Positions 7,279-16,036 of a stretch of DNA of 64,000 bases are shown one piece after another. Both the position numbers and the translations under genes were made by a program. The DNA lies in the NCBI GenBank assembly GCA_017961175.1, contig JAGCXV010000041.1, positions 17,583 through 81,582 of the forward strand, in the 5' to 3' direction. The notes under the pieces were generated by a model. It saw nothing but the letters and a program-made list of their open reading frames with translations, made no database searches and was not told where the DNA came from. The stretch comes from Bacteroidales bacterium (GTDB lineage: Bacteria > Bacteroidota > Bacteroidia > Bacteroidales > UBA932). Position 1 is the first letter of the stretch. Each line of letters opens with the position of its first letter.

Positions 7279-9015
7279 CTAGTTATTTACCGTGGTTTCC
7301 ATGTATGAAATCCCGCTAGGGATATATTTGTCTATTTGAAGGGTATAATCCTTAATGCCGCCATTCTCTTCCTGAAGGCAGAAGCCGCACTGGCCGTAAA
7401 AATCGGAAACGGGCTTGTTTTTCTGGGTAGGAATGTATCTGGATCTGATGGTCTGGCATCCCATATCGCGGAGAAGGACAACTACAGAATCCATAATCAC
7501 CCTCTCGATATTGCGTCCCATAATCCTGCAGCTCATAAGGAAATCGTCTATCCTTGCATCCTGCCCGTCACGCGAAACTATCACCACTCCGGTAAGGCCC
7601 GAATCTCCGAACTTGTCAGATACGGTTGCTGAAATGAAGTGGCGGTCTCCGGATTTGAGGATATCTTCTATCTGGCTTTCCGTGTACCGGTTGGTGCAAA
7701 GGTTGAACTGGTTTGTTTTCTGGGTAAGCTGGGCAACACGTTCCGTTTCGGGAGCCTGGTCTATGTTGAGATCTATCTTAATGTTCAACGATTTGAGATA
7801 GCTGTCCATATCGGTAAACTCGCGCATGGACTTGTTTCTCTGTGCCTGCTGCTTATACTGCAGGGTCTTCTCAAGATCTGCCTTGCCGGAACCAATGAAA
7901 AAATACGTGTTTAAAAGACGGGCGAATTCCCGCGGATAGTTTTCAACAGCCTCGGGAACCTGAAGACAGGTTATCTGCGGCAACTGCTCCCTTACAAGAT
8001 TTATCTCGAAAGGGGAATCGTCCACGAATACCAGGCTGTCCAGACCGATGTTCAGTTCGGACGCTATCTGTTTCAGGTTGGATGCCTTGTCATTCCAGTT
8101 CACCTCGCTTACCACGATGTTTTCGTTTTTCAGCGCCATGTCCGGATGGGTATCCACAACCTGCTGGACATCTTCTGGATTGTTCTTGCTGCACAGGCCT
8201 ATAAGCAAACCGTGCTTGCTGAGCCATACGGCCATCTGCTGCACCTGATGGTAAAAGCTGCCGGCCTTGGAATGGAAAGACATGTCTATTCCGTCAAAAC
8301 CGTCCTCTCCAAGGATTCCCTTCCAAAGAGTGTTGTCGCAATCAAAGATAACAGCCTTTTTTCCGTGTCCTGTAACCTTCAGCAGCAGAGGGAATATCAT
8401 CCTCGAGTACTCCAGGTTGAAATCTATGGTGTACAGGGTCTTTGTCAGATTGTACAGTTTGAAGTCGAAAGAAGACTCGTAACCCGTGGAACGGATAACC
8501 CAGTCTATGTCTGCAACCGTCATGTTGGATGTCCGGTTCTGCTCCAGGAACTCGTTCAGGCGGCCTGCCAGTTCCCTGACCAGATTCCGGCGCAGAGGGT
8601 TTACCGCCCAGGCTGCGGAAGAGAAACTGTCAAAGATCACACAAGGGACCTTGGAGAGATTCCGGATGATCATTCCCAGTTCTCCCGTCAGCGTTTCCTC
8701 GATATCGCGAATCTGGTCTGCGGCAAGGTCTTCACAGTAGACATCCTTCTTCCCAAGGATTCCATAAAGGTCATAGTGGACTATCACGGCCTGCTGGTCC
8801 TCCGCACTGAAACTGTCCTGAAGGATATTGTCATAGTTCCCCAGAGAAACCTTCGCATTAACTCCCTGACCGTAAAGACCGTAAGCAATCACATCACCCA
8901 GCATATTGCAGGTTACGTTACTCAGGATCCTAAGGTTATAGGGTTTCTGGGAAGAAACTTCTTTCTTAAGTTTCAGGCTGGACCTTAATATCTCGCTGTA
9001 TTTTATCTTTTCCAT
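7279..9015 (-). CDS. FkbH-like HAD-IIIC family protein
   Basis: This 578-residue protein has three parts. An N-terminal region of about 210 residues is followed by a HAD domain with the nucleophile motif FDCDNTLWKGILGEDG (about 223-240) and a later FVDDSPFE motif. A GNAT-like C-terminal domain follows (GLTGVVIVSRDG, then a CRIMGRNIE segment). FkbH relatives dephosphorylate 1,3-bisphosphoglycerate and load a glyceryl unit onto an ACP in polyketide pathways; other members occur in polysaccharide loci. The adjacent ACP supports a loading role here. The exact C3 unit (glyceryl, lactyl or other) cannot be read from the sequence. Confidence 0.88.
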   Translation of the reverse strand: MEKIKYSEILRSSLKLKKEVSSQKPYNLRILSNVTCNMLGDVIAYGLYGQGVNAKVSLGNYDNILQDSFSAEDQQAVIVHYDLYGILGKKDVYCEDLAADQIRDIEETLTGELGMIIRNLSKVPCVIFDSFSSAAWAVNPLRRNLVRELAGRLNEFLEQNRTSNMTVADIDWVIRSTGYESSFDFKLYNLTKTLYTIDFNLEYSRMIFPLLLKVTGHGKKAVIFDCDNTLWKGILGEDGFDGIDMSFHSKAGSFYHQVQQMAVWLSKHGLLIGLCSKNNPEDVQQVVDTHPDMALKNENIVVSEVNWNDKASNLKQIASELNIGLDSLVFVDDSPFEINLVREQLPQITCLQVPEAVENYPREFARLLNTYFFIGSGKADLEKTLQYKQQAQRNKSMREFTDMDSYLKSLNIKIDLNIDQAPETERVAQLTQKTNQFNLCTNRYTESQIEDILKSGDRHFISATVSDKFGDSGLTGVVIVSRDGQDARIDDFLMSCRIMGRNIERVIMDSVVVLLRDMGCQTIRSRYIPTQKNKPVSDFYGQCGFCLQEENGGIKDYTLQIDKYIPSGISYMETTVNN

Positions 9016-9018
9016 ATA

Positions 9019-10206
9019 TCAAATCATGACCTGTCCGCCATTGACGCGGATAACTTCTCCGCTGAGGTATCCGGCCTTATCAGAGGCAAGGAAAGAAACC
9101 GCGCCGGCCACATCCTCCGCGGTGCAAAGCCTGCGCAGCGGAGTCTGCATGGCGGACAAAAGTTTCAGTTTCTCCGGAATGTCAGCGGTAAGGTCCGTGG
9201 CCACAAGGCCCGGGGAAACCATGTTGACGTTTATTCCGGAAGGAGAGAACTCCTCTGCCAGAGATTTTGCAAATCCTTCAAGGGCGCACTTTGCTGCGGT
9301 ATAATGTGTCCATTTCTTTCTCGGCTTGTCGGCGACCTCGCTGCTTATGAAGATTATCTTTCCGGCTTTTCTTTCTACCATCTGCGGAATTATCTTTTGC
9401 AAGAACGCCGTGTTCGCCTTTATGTTCAGGTTGAACTGTGAGAGGAAATCATCCCACTTCAGATCGGCAAAACCAATGTAAGGGATTGGAGTCGAGGCAC
9501 AGTTGACAAAGCAGTCTATCCTGCCGAATTCCCTCATGGCCTGGCCAATAAGTTCATCGATATCCTCCTCGCGGTTTATATCTGCCGCCAGGGCAACAGC
9601 CTTGCCCTGTCCGTCCTTCTCTATTTCATTTTTCAGCGCAAGCGCCTTGTCCCTGTTGCTGTTGTAGTGAAGGACCACATTGTATCCGTCTTTGGCCAGC
9701 TGGAGGGAAACGGCGGAACCAATGCCTCCCGTAGCACCGACTACAAGAGCGGTTTTCTGCACTTGTTCCTGAAGAACCTGTTCGGCTGCCTGGACCAACT
9801 CTTCCAAAACCTTAACCTTGGAAGTTCCGCGTGTCACAACCTGGCGGTTCTGGTTCTGGATTTCAATGTTGAGCTCTATAATCTTTTCCTTGTCTATTTT
9901 CTTTGTAACCTCAGCGATAACGGAAATCTCGTCGCCGATCCTTACTGGCAGCAAAAATTCAAGGGTCTGGGAAAACCAGAGAGCACCGTCGCCCGGAATC
10001 CTGGTTCCTATCATCGTGGAGATGAAACTTGCCCCGATCATCCCGTGGACAACAGGCTTGCGGAAACTTGTCTTTGCGGCAAAATCCTTGTCTACGTGAA
10101 GTTTGTTGTCGTCTCCTGACAAGTCCACGAATTTGTCTATGTCGGCCTGGGTTACCTTATGCCTCAAGACCTCTTTCTGCCCAATGTAAATGTCTTCATA
10201 CTTCAT
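9019..10206 (-). CDS. MaoC-like hydratase fused to a short-chain dehydrogenase/reductase
   Basis: This 395-residue two-domain protein starts with a MaoC/hot-dog hydratase domain (about 1-140, with the GDDNKLHVD and KPVVHGMI signatures). A linker leads to a FabG-like SDR (about 153-395) with the GATGGIGS cofactor loop, catalytic Ser in FISSEVA and YTAAK. These domains usually act on acyl-ACP or acyl-CoA thioesters: hydration of an enoyl and reduction of a ketoacyl group. Located 3 bp upstream of the FkbH-like gene, it probably tailors the carrier-bound acyl chain to a hydroxyacyl. The fusion fits successive steps on one ACP-bound intermediate. Confidence 0.88.
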   Translation of the reverse strand: MKYEDIYIGQKEVLRHKVTQADIDKFVDLSGDDNKLHVDKDFAAKTSFRKPVVHGMIGASFISTMIGTRIPGDGALWFSQTLEFLLPVRIGDEISVIAEVTKKIDKEKIIELNIEIQNQNRQVVTRGTSKVKVLEELVQAAEQVLQEQVQKTALVVGATGGIGSAVSLQLAKDGYNVVLHYNSNRDKALALKNEIEKDGQGKAVALAADINREEDIDELIGQAMREFGRIDCFVNCASTPIPYIGFADLKWDDFLSQFNLNIKANTAFLQKIIPQMVERKAGKIIFISSEVADKPRKKWTHYTAAKCALEGFAKSLAEEFSPSGINVNMVSPGLVATDLTADIPEKLKLLSAMQTPLRRLCTAEDVAGAVSFLASDKAGYLSGEVIRVNGGQVMI

Positions 10207-10218
10207 GGAAGATTCCTC

Positions 10219-10851
10219 CTATCCTATTTTCTTTGCCGGATTGCCAAATACTGTGGTCTCCGGCTTAACGTTCATGATAACAAAACTGCATGCTCCAACC
10301 ATAGCGCCCTCGCCAACCGTCACGTTATGGTTTATCACGGAACTCGTATGAACGGTTACCGCGGATTCAAGAACGGTACCGCCGACCATGGTGCAATGTG
10401 TATCTATCCTGCAACACTCGCCAATCTTGCAGTCGTGGCCGATAACTGCAAAGTTGAGTATCAGCGTGTGTGCGCCGATGACAACATCCGGGCAAATCAT
10501 CGCCATTTCGGCAATTATACAGCCATCTCCTATCTCCACATTCTGGCTGACGCAGGCCTTCTTGCTGATAATGGTTTGGAATACGGCTCCCTTATCCTTC
10601 ATTTCACTACTTATCCGTTTCTTGGTCTTGGTGTCTCCAAAAGAACATACGAACACATCATCTTCCTCGATCTTGTAATCGCTGATACTGGAAATAAGCG
10701 GGGGATAACCTTCAAAACCATCCAGGGATTTTGGATTGTCATCCAGAAAACCCTTAATGTCAAACTCCTCTCCATAGCCGAAGGCATCTTTTGCAATGCA
10801 ATAAACACAACGGCCCATCCCTCCGGCGCCGATAATAACCAAATGCTTCAT
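10219..10851 (-). CDS. NeuD/PglD-family sugar O/N-acyltransferase
   Basis: This 210-residue protein starts with a Rossmann-like N-terminal domain (IIGAGGMGR) followed by a left-handed beta-helix of hexapeptide repeats (about residues 90-200). This is the architecture of PglD and NeuD, which acetylate UDP-4-amino sugars or sialic acid. The ATG at 10851, 2 bp after the PglC-type stop, is preferred over the upstream TTG. With the PglF- and PglC-type genes it suggests a bacillosamine-like first sugar, but no aminotransferase is present in the window. Confidence 0.88.
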   Translation of the reverse strand: MKHLVIIGAGGMGRCVYCIAKDAFGYGEEFDIKGFLDDNPKSLDGFEGYPPLISSISDYKIEEDDVFVCSFGDTKTKKRISSEMKDKGAVFQTIISKKACVSQNVEIGDGCIIAEMAMICPDVVIGAHTLILNFAVIGHDCKIGECCRIDTHCTMVGGTVLESAVTVHTSSVINHNVTVGEGAMVGACSFVIMNVKPETTVFGNPAKKIG

Positions 10852-10853
10852 AA

Positions 10854-11480
10854 TCAATTATGTCCGTTAAACAGTTCCATGGAAACCATACCCTCTTTGG
10901 ATATGCCTTCCCGCTTGAAAACTTTGTATATCGTTATAAATATCACTTTCAAATCTACCCAAAGGCTGCAATGGTCCACATACCACACGTCCAGCCTGAA
11001 TTTCTCTCCCCAGCTGATGGCGTTTCTGCCATGGCACTGGGCCCAGCCGGATATTCCCGGCCTGACCTCATGCCTTCTTGCCTGCTCGGGACTGTAGAGA
11101 GGCAAGTATTGCACCAGAAGAGGCCGTGGCCCGATCAGAGACATATCTCCCTTAAGCACATTTATCAGCTGAGGCAGTTCGTCGATGGAGGTTGACCGCA
11201 CTATCTTCCCTATTCTGGTTATCCTTTTCTCATCCGGAAGAAGTTCCCCGTTTTCATCCCTCTCGTCAGTCATAGTCTTAAACTTTATGACCTTGAATAT
11301 CCTGGCGTCCTTACCCGGCCGTTCCTGGAGGAAGAATACTCCCGCCCCCTTGTTGGCAAAATGTAGCAGCACAATAAATATCAAAAGCAGCCAGCTTATG
11401 CACACCAGCCCCACAAGGGCTATCACAAAATCCAGCACCCTTTTGAAGAAATCCCTGTATATGCGCCAGCCTTTTTTCAT
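10854..11480 (-). CDS. PglC/WcaJ-type initiating sugar-phosphate transferase
   Basis: This 208-residue protein has one N-terminal hydrophobic hairpin and the bacterial sugar-transferase core: [28 protein letters not shown], and [10 protein letters not shown]. Its short length indicates a monotopic PglC-like enzyme rather than a five-helix WbaP type. It transfers the first sugar phosphate to undecaprenyl phosphate. The start at 11480 overlaps the preceding glycosyltransferase stop as ATGA, which decides against longer in-frame starts. Confidence 0.93.
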   Translation of the reverse strand: MKKGWRIYRDFFKRVLDFVIALVGLVCISWLLLIFIVLLHFANKGAGVFFLQERPGKDARIFKVIKFKTMTDERDENGELLPDEKRITRIGKIVRSTSIDELPQLINVLKGDMSLIGPRPLLVQYLPLYSPEQARRHEVRPGISGWAQCHGRNAISWGEKFRLDVWYVDHCSLWVDLKVIFITIYKVFKREGISKEGMVSMELFNGHN

Positions 11481-12616
11481 CCCAGTTTCTCCCTGTAAAA
11501 ATCTTTCAGGCATTTCCACACGAAGCCTCTTTCATATCTGGAAGCTACAAGCTCCCTGGCGCAAGCCTTCGCGCTTTCATAAAAGGACTTGTCCTCTATC
11601 ATTCTCTTCATCGCCGAGTAAAGCGCAGTGGCATCCCTGGCGGGAACTATGAGCCCGTTTTTCTCTACGATTATTATTTCGTTTGCTCCGTTAATGTCGG
11701 TTACAACACTTGGAAGCCCCATAGCTCCGGCCTCTATCACGGAATTCGGGAATCCTTCCCTGTAGCTTGGCAGCACAAAGCAGTCTGCGGCGGCATACCA
11801 CGGCCTCACGTCTTTCTGAAGACCGGCTTCAACGATACTTCCGGAAGACGCAATTTTTTCTGATGTCTTCGCGGTTATCGGATTGATTCCGTTATCCCGG
11901 TCCCCCACCAGAAGAAGCCTTGTCTGCGGATATTCTTCGTTCAGGCGGCAAAAAGCGTCAACCAGTTCGTTGATGCCCTTGTCTGTGACAACCCTGCCCA
12001 CAAATACAAAGGTAAAGGTTTTTCCGTCTCTTAATTTTTCCGCCTCAGCCTCAACCTCCGGTGTGCGGTCATAGACGGAAAGGTCTATGCCCCTTATGTT
12101 TCCATTTCCCAATATCCTCAGCGGCTTGCGGGTTATCTTATTGTTTTTAAGGTCATTGTACACACCCTTGCCTTCCGGCAGGATATCAGTGGAACACCAG
12201 CAGATAAACTTGTCCACCTTCTTCAGGACATAGCGGGAAAATCCCGTGGCGGTTGGAAAAGCCAATCCGGTAAAAGTGTGGACACGGTATTTAACACCTG
12301 TTAGCTTTGCGGCAAACTGCCCGATGATGGCCGCCTTGTGTCCCATGCTGTGAAGCATATCCGGCTTTTCTTTGCGGAAGACTTTTATCAGCCGGAAAAG
12401 GGTTACGACATCCTTGAATGGAGACAAGCGCCTTTCTATCGGAACCGCAATGGTCTTGACACCTTCCCTTTCAGCCACCTCCTCAAGATCCTTGCCCGGA
12501 GAAGAAAGAGCCACAATCTCGTAGTCTTTTGAAAGTTCCTTCAGAAGATCCTTGAAAAAGACATTCAAAGACACGGGAATGTTGGTTATCCTTATTATTT
12601 TCTTCTTTCCGCTCAT
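11477..12616 (-). CDS. Glycosyltransferase family 4
   Basis: This 379-residue protein has a GT-B fold. The C-terminal donor-binding half contains the EX7E motif in [18 protein letters not shown] and the strand [14 protein letters not shown]. The N-terminal acceptor domain contains [11 protein letters not shown]. It probably adds the second sugar to the lipid-linked unit, given its position directly before the PglC-type gene and its resemblance to PglA-like enzymes. It is translationally coupled on both sides by 4-bp ATGA overlaps. Confidence 0.9.
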   Translation of the reverse strand: MSGKKKIIRITNIPVSLNVFFKDLLKELSKDYEIVALSSPGKDLEEVAEREGVKTIAVPIERRLSPFKDVVTLFRLIKVFRKEKPDMLHSMGHKAAIIGQFAAKLTGVKYRVHTFTGLAFPTATGFSRYVLKKVDKFICWCSTDILPEGKGVYNDLKNNKITRKPLRILGNGNIRGIDLSVYDRTPEVEAEAEKLRDGKTFTFVFVGRVVTDKGINELVDAFCRLNEEYPQTRLLLVGDRDNGINPITAKTSEKIASSGSIVEAGLQKDVRPWYAAADCFVLPSYREGFPNSVIEAGAMGLPSVVTDINGANEIIIVEKNGLIVPARDATALYSAMKRMIEDKSFYESAKACARELVASRYERGFVWKCLKDFYREKLG

Positions 12617-13698
12617 CTCAGAACTTCCTTATAAACGTTTTCGTATGCATGGGCCATCTTCCCGAAATCATATTCCCAGGCCCTTTCAAGACAGGATTCG
12701 GCCACCTTCTTTGCATAATCACTGTCGGAGCAAACTTTTTCAATTTCAGACGCCAGGGCCTTGTCGTCACCTTCGGGGAAAAGTATTCCCGCCCCGCTTA
12801 CAATCTCCCTCAGCCCGTCCACATCGGAAGCTATGAACGGTTTTCCGACCGCCATACCCTCTATGCTGGAAAGGGAAAGACCCTCGTAGTGTGAGCTCAT
12901 TACCACCACGTCGGCCGTCTTCAATATCTGTGGGACATCCGTCCTGACGCCAAAGAATCTCACCCTCCCTTCAAGAGAAAGCTCCTTGGCAAGGGCCTTC
13001 ACTTCCTCCAACCTCTGGTCTCCACCCACCAGCCACAGGCAATAGTCGTCGCCGAGCAACCTCATTGCCCTTACCAGAGTATCCTGGTCTTTCTGCGGGC
13101 GGAAGGCTGCTACCATAACAACCACATTCCTTGGGCAACCTTCTCTTAACTCCGGTTCGGGCTCGGCTGCGACAAGACGGGAAATATCCGCCCCGTTCTT
13201 TATTGTCTGAAGCGCTATCTTCTTGCTGTTAAGGTGTGCGGCCAGGTTGTCATAAGCCTTGTCCGATATGCAGATATTCCTTGCAAATTTTCCATAGGTC
13301 CACCTGTCTATCGCCCGGAAATACCAGGTGCGCCTCCGCCCGGTCGTGTTGTGCTCGGTATGTATGTACTTTGTCTTCTTTCCGCCAATCATCGCCTTTG
13401 ACACCGCGGCAAAAATCTGCGGAGAAGAATTGTGGGTATGAACGATATCATAGCCACCCTCCTTTATCAGCTTTTTCAGGCTGAAAAGCATCTTCGGCGA
13501 ATACACGCTCTTTCCGACACCGAAGCTATGGACCTTGACCCCGGAAGCCTCCAATTCTCTCTTGAAAGGAGCGTCTTCCCCGTCAAACAGTGCAACCTCC
13601 ACCTCGTGCCCTCTGTTTTTCATGAATTCAGAGAGCTGCACCACGAGCTTTTCCGCTCCTCCCGTCCTCAGCGATGTTATGACGTACAGTATCTTCAT
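12613..13698 (-). CDS. Glycosyltransferase family 4
   Basis: This 361-residue GT-B enzyme has an N-terminal glycine-rich start (ITSLRTGGAEK) and the donor-site EX7E pattern in HYEGLSLSSIEGMAVGKP. The ATG at 13698, 2 bp after the polymerase stop, gives the standard GT4 N-terminus; an in-frame start at 13725 would add nine residues overlapping the polymerase. Sugar specificity cannot be assigned. Confidence 0.9.
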   Translation of the reverse strand: MKILYVITSLRTGGAEKLVVQLSEFMKNRGHEVEVALFDGEDAPFKRELEASGVKVHSFGVGKSVYSPKMLFSLKKLIKEGGYDIVHTHNSSPQIFAAVSKAMIGGKKTKYIHTEHNTTGRRRTWYFRAIDRWTYGKFARNICISDKAYDNLAAHLNSKKIALQTIKNGADISRLVAAEPEPELREGCPRNVVVMVAAFRPQKDQDTLVRAMRLLGDDYCLWLVGGDQRLEEVKALAKELSLEGRVRFFGVRTDVPQILKTADVVVMSSHYEGLSLSSIEGMAVGKPFIASDVDGLREIVSGAGILFPEGDDKALASEIEKVCSDSDYAKKVAESCLERAWEYDFGKMAHAYENVYKEVLR

Positions 13699-13700
13699 TT

Positions 13701-14819
13701 CTAATATCTTCCCGTCAGGTACCACATCAATATCGTAAAGGCCATATGACCGACCATGATAATTCCAAGCTTAAGTCCCGGCTTGTCTTTCCACACCGGC
13801 ATAACCAGCATCGGATAAGCCAAGACTATCGGATAGAGGAACCAGCTCAAATATGCGAACCTGTTGGAGAATGCCGCACGGATAACCATTACCCAGAATG
13901 CGTTTGCGTATATGTACGTTCCCAGCAATATCGCATACGTTTTCGTGTAAATCCTCCTTCTGAATATCACATACCAACCCAGAATAATTGGCATGGAAGA
14001 ATACAGCAGGAAGTCCCATCGGAACACATCCTTCACAACAAGATCATCCACGGTCTCGCCAGTTATGTAGGTGTTGAGACGTTCGTCAAATCCAAGTCCG
14101 GAGAATATCTCGGAAATAGATCCTCCTATAGCGAAGCTCAACACGATGGATGCAACCCAGAAATAGAACATCAGTCTCGGGTTTCTTATGAAATAAGCCG
14201 CAATGGATGCCATAATTGGCAACGCCATAGAGTGGTGAAGGTTGTATGAGACAAAGCACAGTATCAGATACGTGATTTTCTCCCAGGTCCTGTCTCCCTT
14301 CATAAAGCTCAGCGCAAGGATAAATATGCTGGCCGCCGCTCCGTTTCGGATTCCGTTGGTTCCGTATGAGAAGAAAGAGAAGGCTGTCAGGAAGAAAATA
14401 ATCAGAGTGGCTCCGTTTTCCTTGGAAAAGCGCCTGCAGGCGAAATATACCGGAACTATGTACAGCACTTCTATCAAAAGGAAGAAATACTGTACGCTCA
14501 TTATCTTGGAACAGCTGTACATTATGAAGTTGAACAGCCAGTCTCCCCTGGTGTAGTCAGGCAACAGCAAGTCATCTGTCATCAGCATATACACCGCCGC
14601 ATAGGTGGACGTGTCTCCGAATGCCCTTCCAGATATAGGCCTGAGTCCAAGAAAAAGAATGGTGGCTACCATCAGAATAGTAACCAGAGCCATCGGTTTT
14701 TTCTTGTCCAGGAGGGAATCCGTGTCCATCGGATACAGGCGGTAGAAATGCACGATAACAACCACCAGCATTACTGTCAGGAATATCGGATAATAAAATA
14801 GCGCCTGTAAATTTCCCAT
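13701..14819 (-). CDS. EpsG-family polysaccharide polymerase (Wzy)
   Basis: This 372-residue integral membrane protein has about ten helices and EpsG-family features: an early RPISGRAFGDTSTY segment after the second helix, and the FSYGTNGIRNGAA motif in a central helix. It would join lipid-linked repeat units on the periplasmic side. It is the only Wzy candidate in the locus and sits among the glycosyltransferases, as usual in Wzx/Wzy systems. Confidence 0.85.
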   Translation of the reverse strand: MGNLQALFYYPIFLTVMLVVVIVHFYRLYPMDTDSLLDKKKPMALVTILMVATILFLGLRPISGRAFGDTSTYAAVYMLMTDDLLLPDYTRGDWLFNFIMYSCSKIMSVQYFFLLIEVLYIVPVYFACRRFSKENGATLIIFFLTAFSFFSYGTNGIRNGAAASIFILALSFMKGDRTWEKITYLILCFVSYNLHHSMALPIMASIAAYFIRNPRLMFYFWVASIVLSFAIGGSISEIFSGLGFDERLNTYITGETVDDLVVKDVFRWDFLLYSSMPIILGWYVIFRRRIYTKTYAILLGTYIYANAFWVMVIRAAFSNRFAYLSWFLYPIVLAYPMLVMPVWKDKPGLKLGIIMVGHMAFTILMWYLTGRY

Positions 14820-14823
14820 AATA

Positions 14824-16035
14824 TCAGCCTATAAGCGTCTCAAGTATCTTGACCTGATCTTCGTTCGAATAATCGGATGCAGAAAGATTCACTTCTATCC
14901 TTTCCCGCAATTCCGTATTTTTTATAATCTCGGCGATACCCGCCGCACATCCTCCGTTATCCATCGGAACTATTATTCCATCTTTTCCGTTTACCACTTG
15001 GGATCCGGCCGTCGGATAGTTTGTTACCACCACCGGGCGGCGCAGCATCTGCGCCTCCCTGACGGTTACGGAATTGCCCTCATACCTGGATGGCTGTACA
15101 TAAATATCGCAAGCCTTGATGTAAGGATAAGGATTCGTCTTCTTTCCAAGAAGCACCACAAAGCCCTCCATTCCGGTTTCCGCTATTCTCGTGCGGATCA
15201 AATCCTCCTCCGTCCCGTAGCCTATTATGTACCATCTGACGTTACAGCCAGCTTCCCTGATGCGGCGGCAGATATCCGGAACATTGTCGTAGTTCTTGGC
15301 CGGAGAATAGCGCCCTACGGACAGAAGGTTGACAATCCCGCCCTCTTTCGGCATTTCCCGGGCAACTTCCTCCACCGGAATCATCTCTGCGCGATCCTCA
15401 ACAAACTTCTTTGGAAGGATGTTGTGCATGAGGACTATCTTTTCCTTCAGCGAAGGGAACACTTTCAGGAAACCTTCCGTTACCGAATCGGAGATGGAGA
15501 TGATATGGTCATATCCGCTCCATACCGGAAGATCGTGCTCCGCATTTACCGAAACCGTGCTGTAATCCGTATGTATCCAGCATATCTTCTTCTTTGCCCT
15601 GACTTTCTCCAGAACAATGTTATGAGGCTGGAGGAAGCTGACGGCAAGATCGTATTCCCCATATTTTTCAAGGGAAGGCAGGTTACCGATCGTCGCCCTG
15701 GCCACTATCTGGTGATGGGCGAAATCATCTTTCGGGTTATAGCGGCGGCAATAGGAACGGAACTGCCATCTGGCCTTCAGGCGGCTCAGGGCCAAGGATA
15801 TATATCCGTCCACGATGGCCTTCCTGACAGGACTTTCCAGATGAGCGTAAGTGCCGTCTTCCGGAAGAAGGCGAACCTCGGAAGGAATATATTCCATAAG
15901 CTCGCCGACGTGGCGGTATACAAACAAATCCACATCATACCTGGAGTAATCCAGAGAATGCAGAAGGCCCACGAGACTGATTTCAGCCCCGCCTATCTCC
16001 ATATAGTGGATTGCTATGAATATCCTTTTCTTCAT
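14824..16035 (-). CDS. Glycosyltransferase family 4
   Basis: This 403-residue GT-B protein has the N-terminal EIGGAEISL acceptor loop and a C-terminal donor domain containing RYEGNSVTVREAQMLRRPVV (EX7E). It starts 1 bp before the stop of the PP-loop-like gene region and runs into the polymerase, so it is part of the repeat-unit assembly operon. It is the third GT4 in the locus, which together with the PglC-type enzyme suggests a repeat unit of about four sugars. Confidence 0.9.
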   Translation of the reverse strand: MKKRIFIAIHYMEIGGAEISLVGLLHSLDYSRYDVDLFVYRHVGELMEYIPSEVRLLPEDGTYAHLESPVRKAIVDGYISLALSRLKARWQFRSYCRRYNPKDDFAHHQIVARATIGNLPSLEKYGEYDLAVSFLQPHNIVLEKVRAKKKICWIHTDYSTVSVNAEHDLPVWSGYDHIISISDSVTEGFLKVFPSLKEKIVLMHNILPKKFVEDRAEMIPVEEVAREMPKEGGIVNLLSVGRYSPAKNYDNVPDICRRIREAGCNVRWYIIGYGTEEDLIRTRIAETGMEGFVVLLGKKTNPYPYIKACDIYVQPSRYEGNSVTVREAQMLRRPVVVTNYPTAGSQVVNGKDGIIVPMDNGGCAAGIAEIIKNTELRERIEVNLSASDYSNEDQVKILETLIG

Positions 16036-16036
16036 C

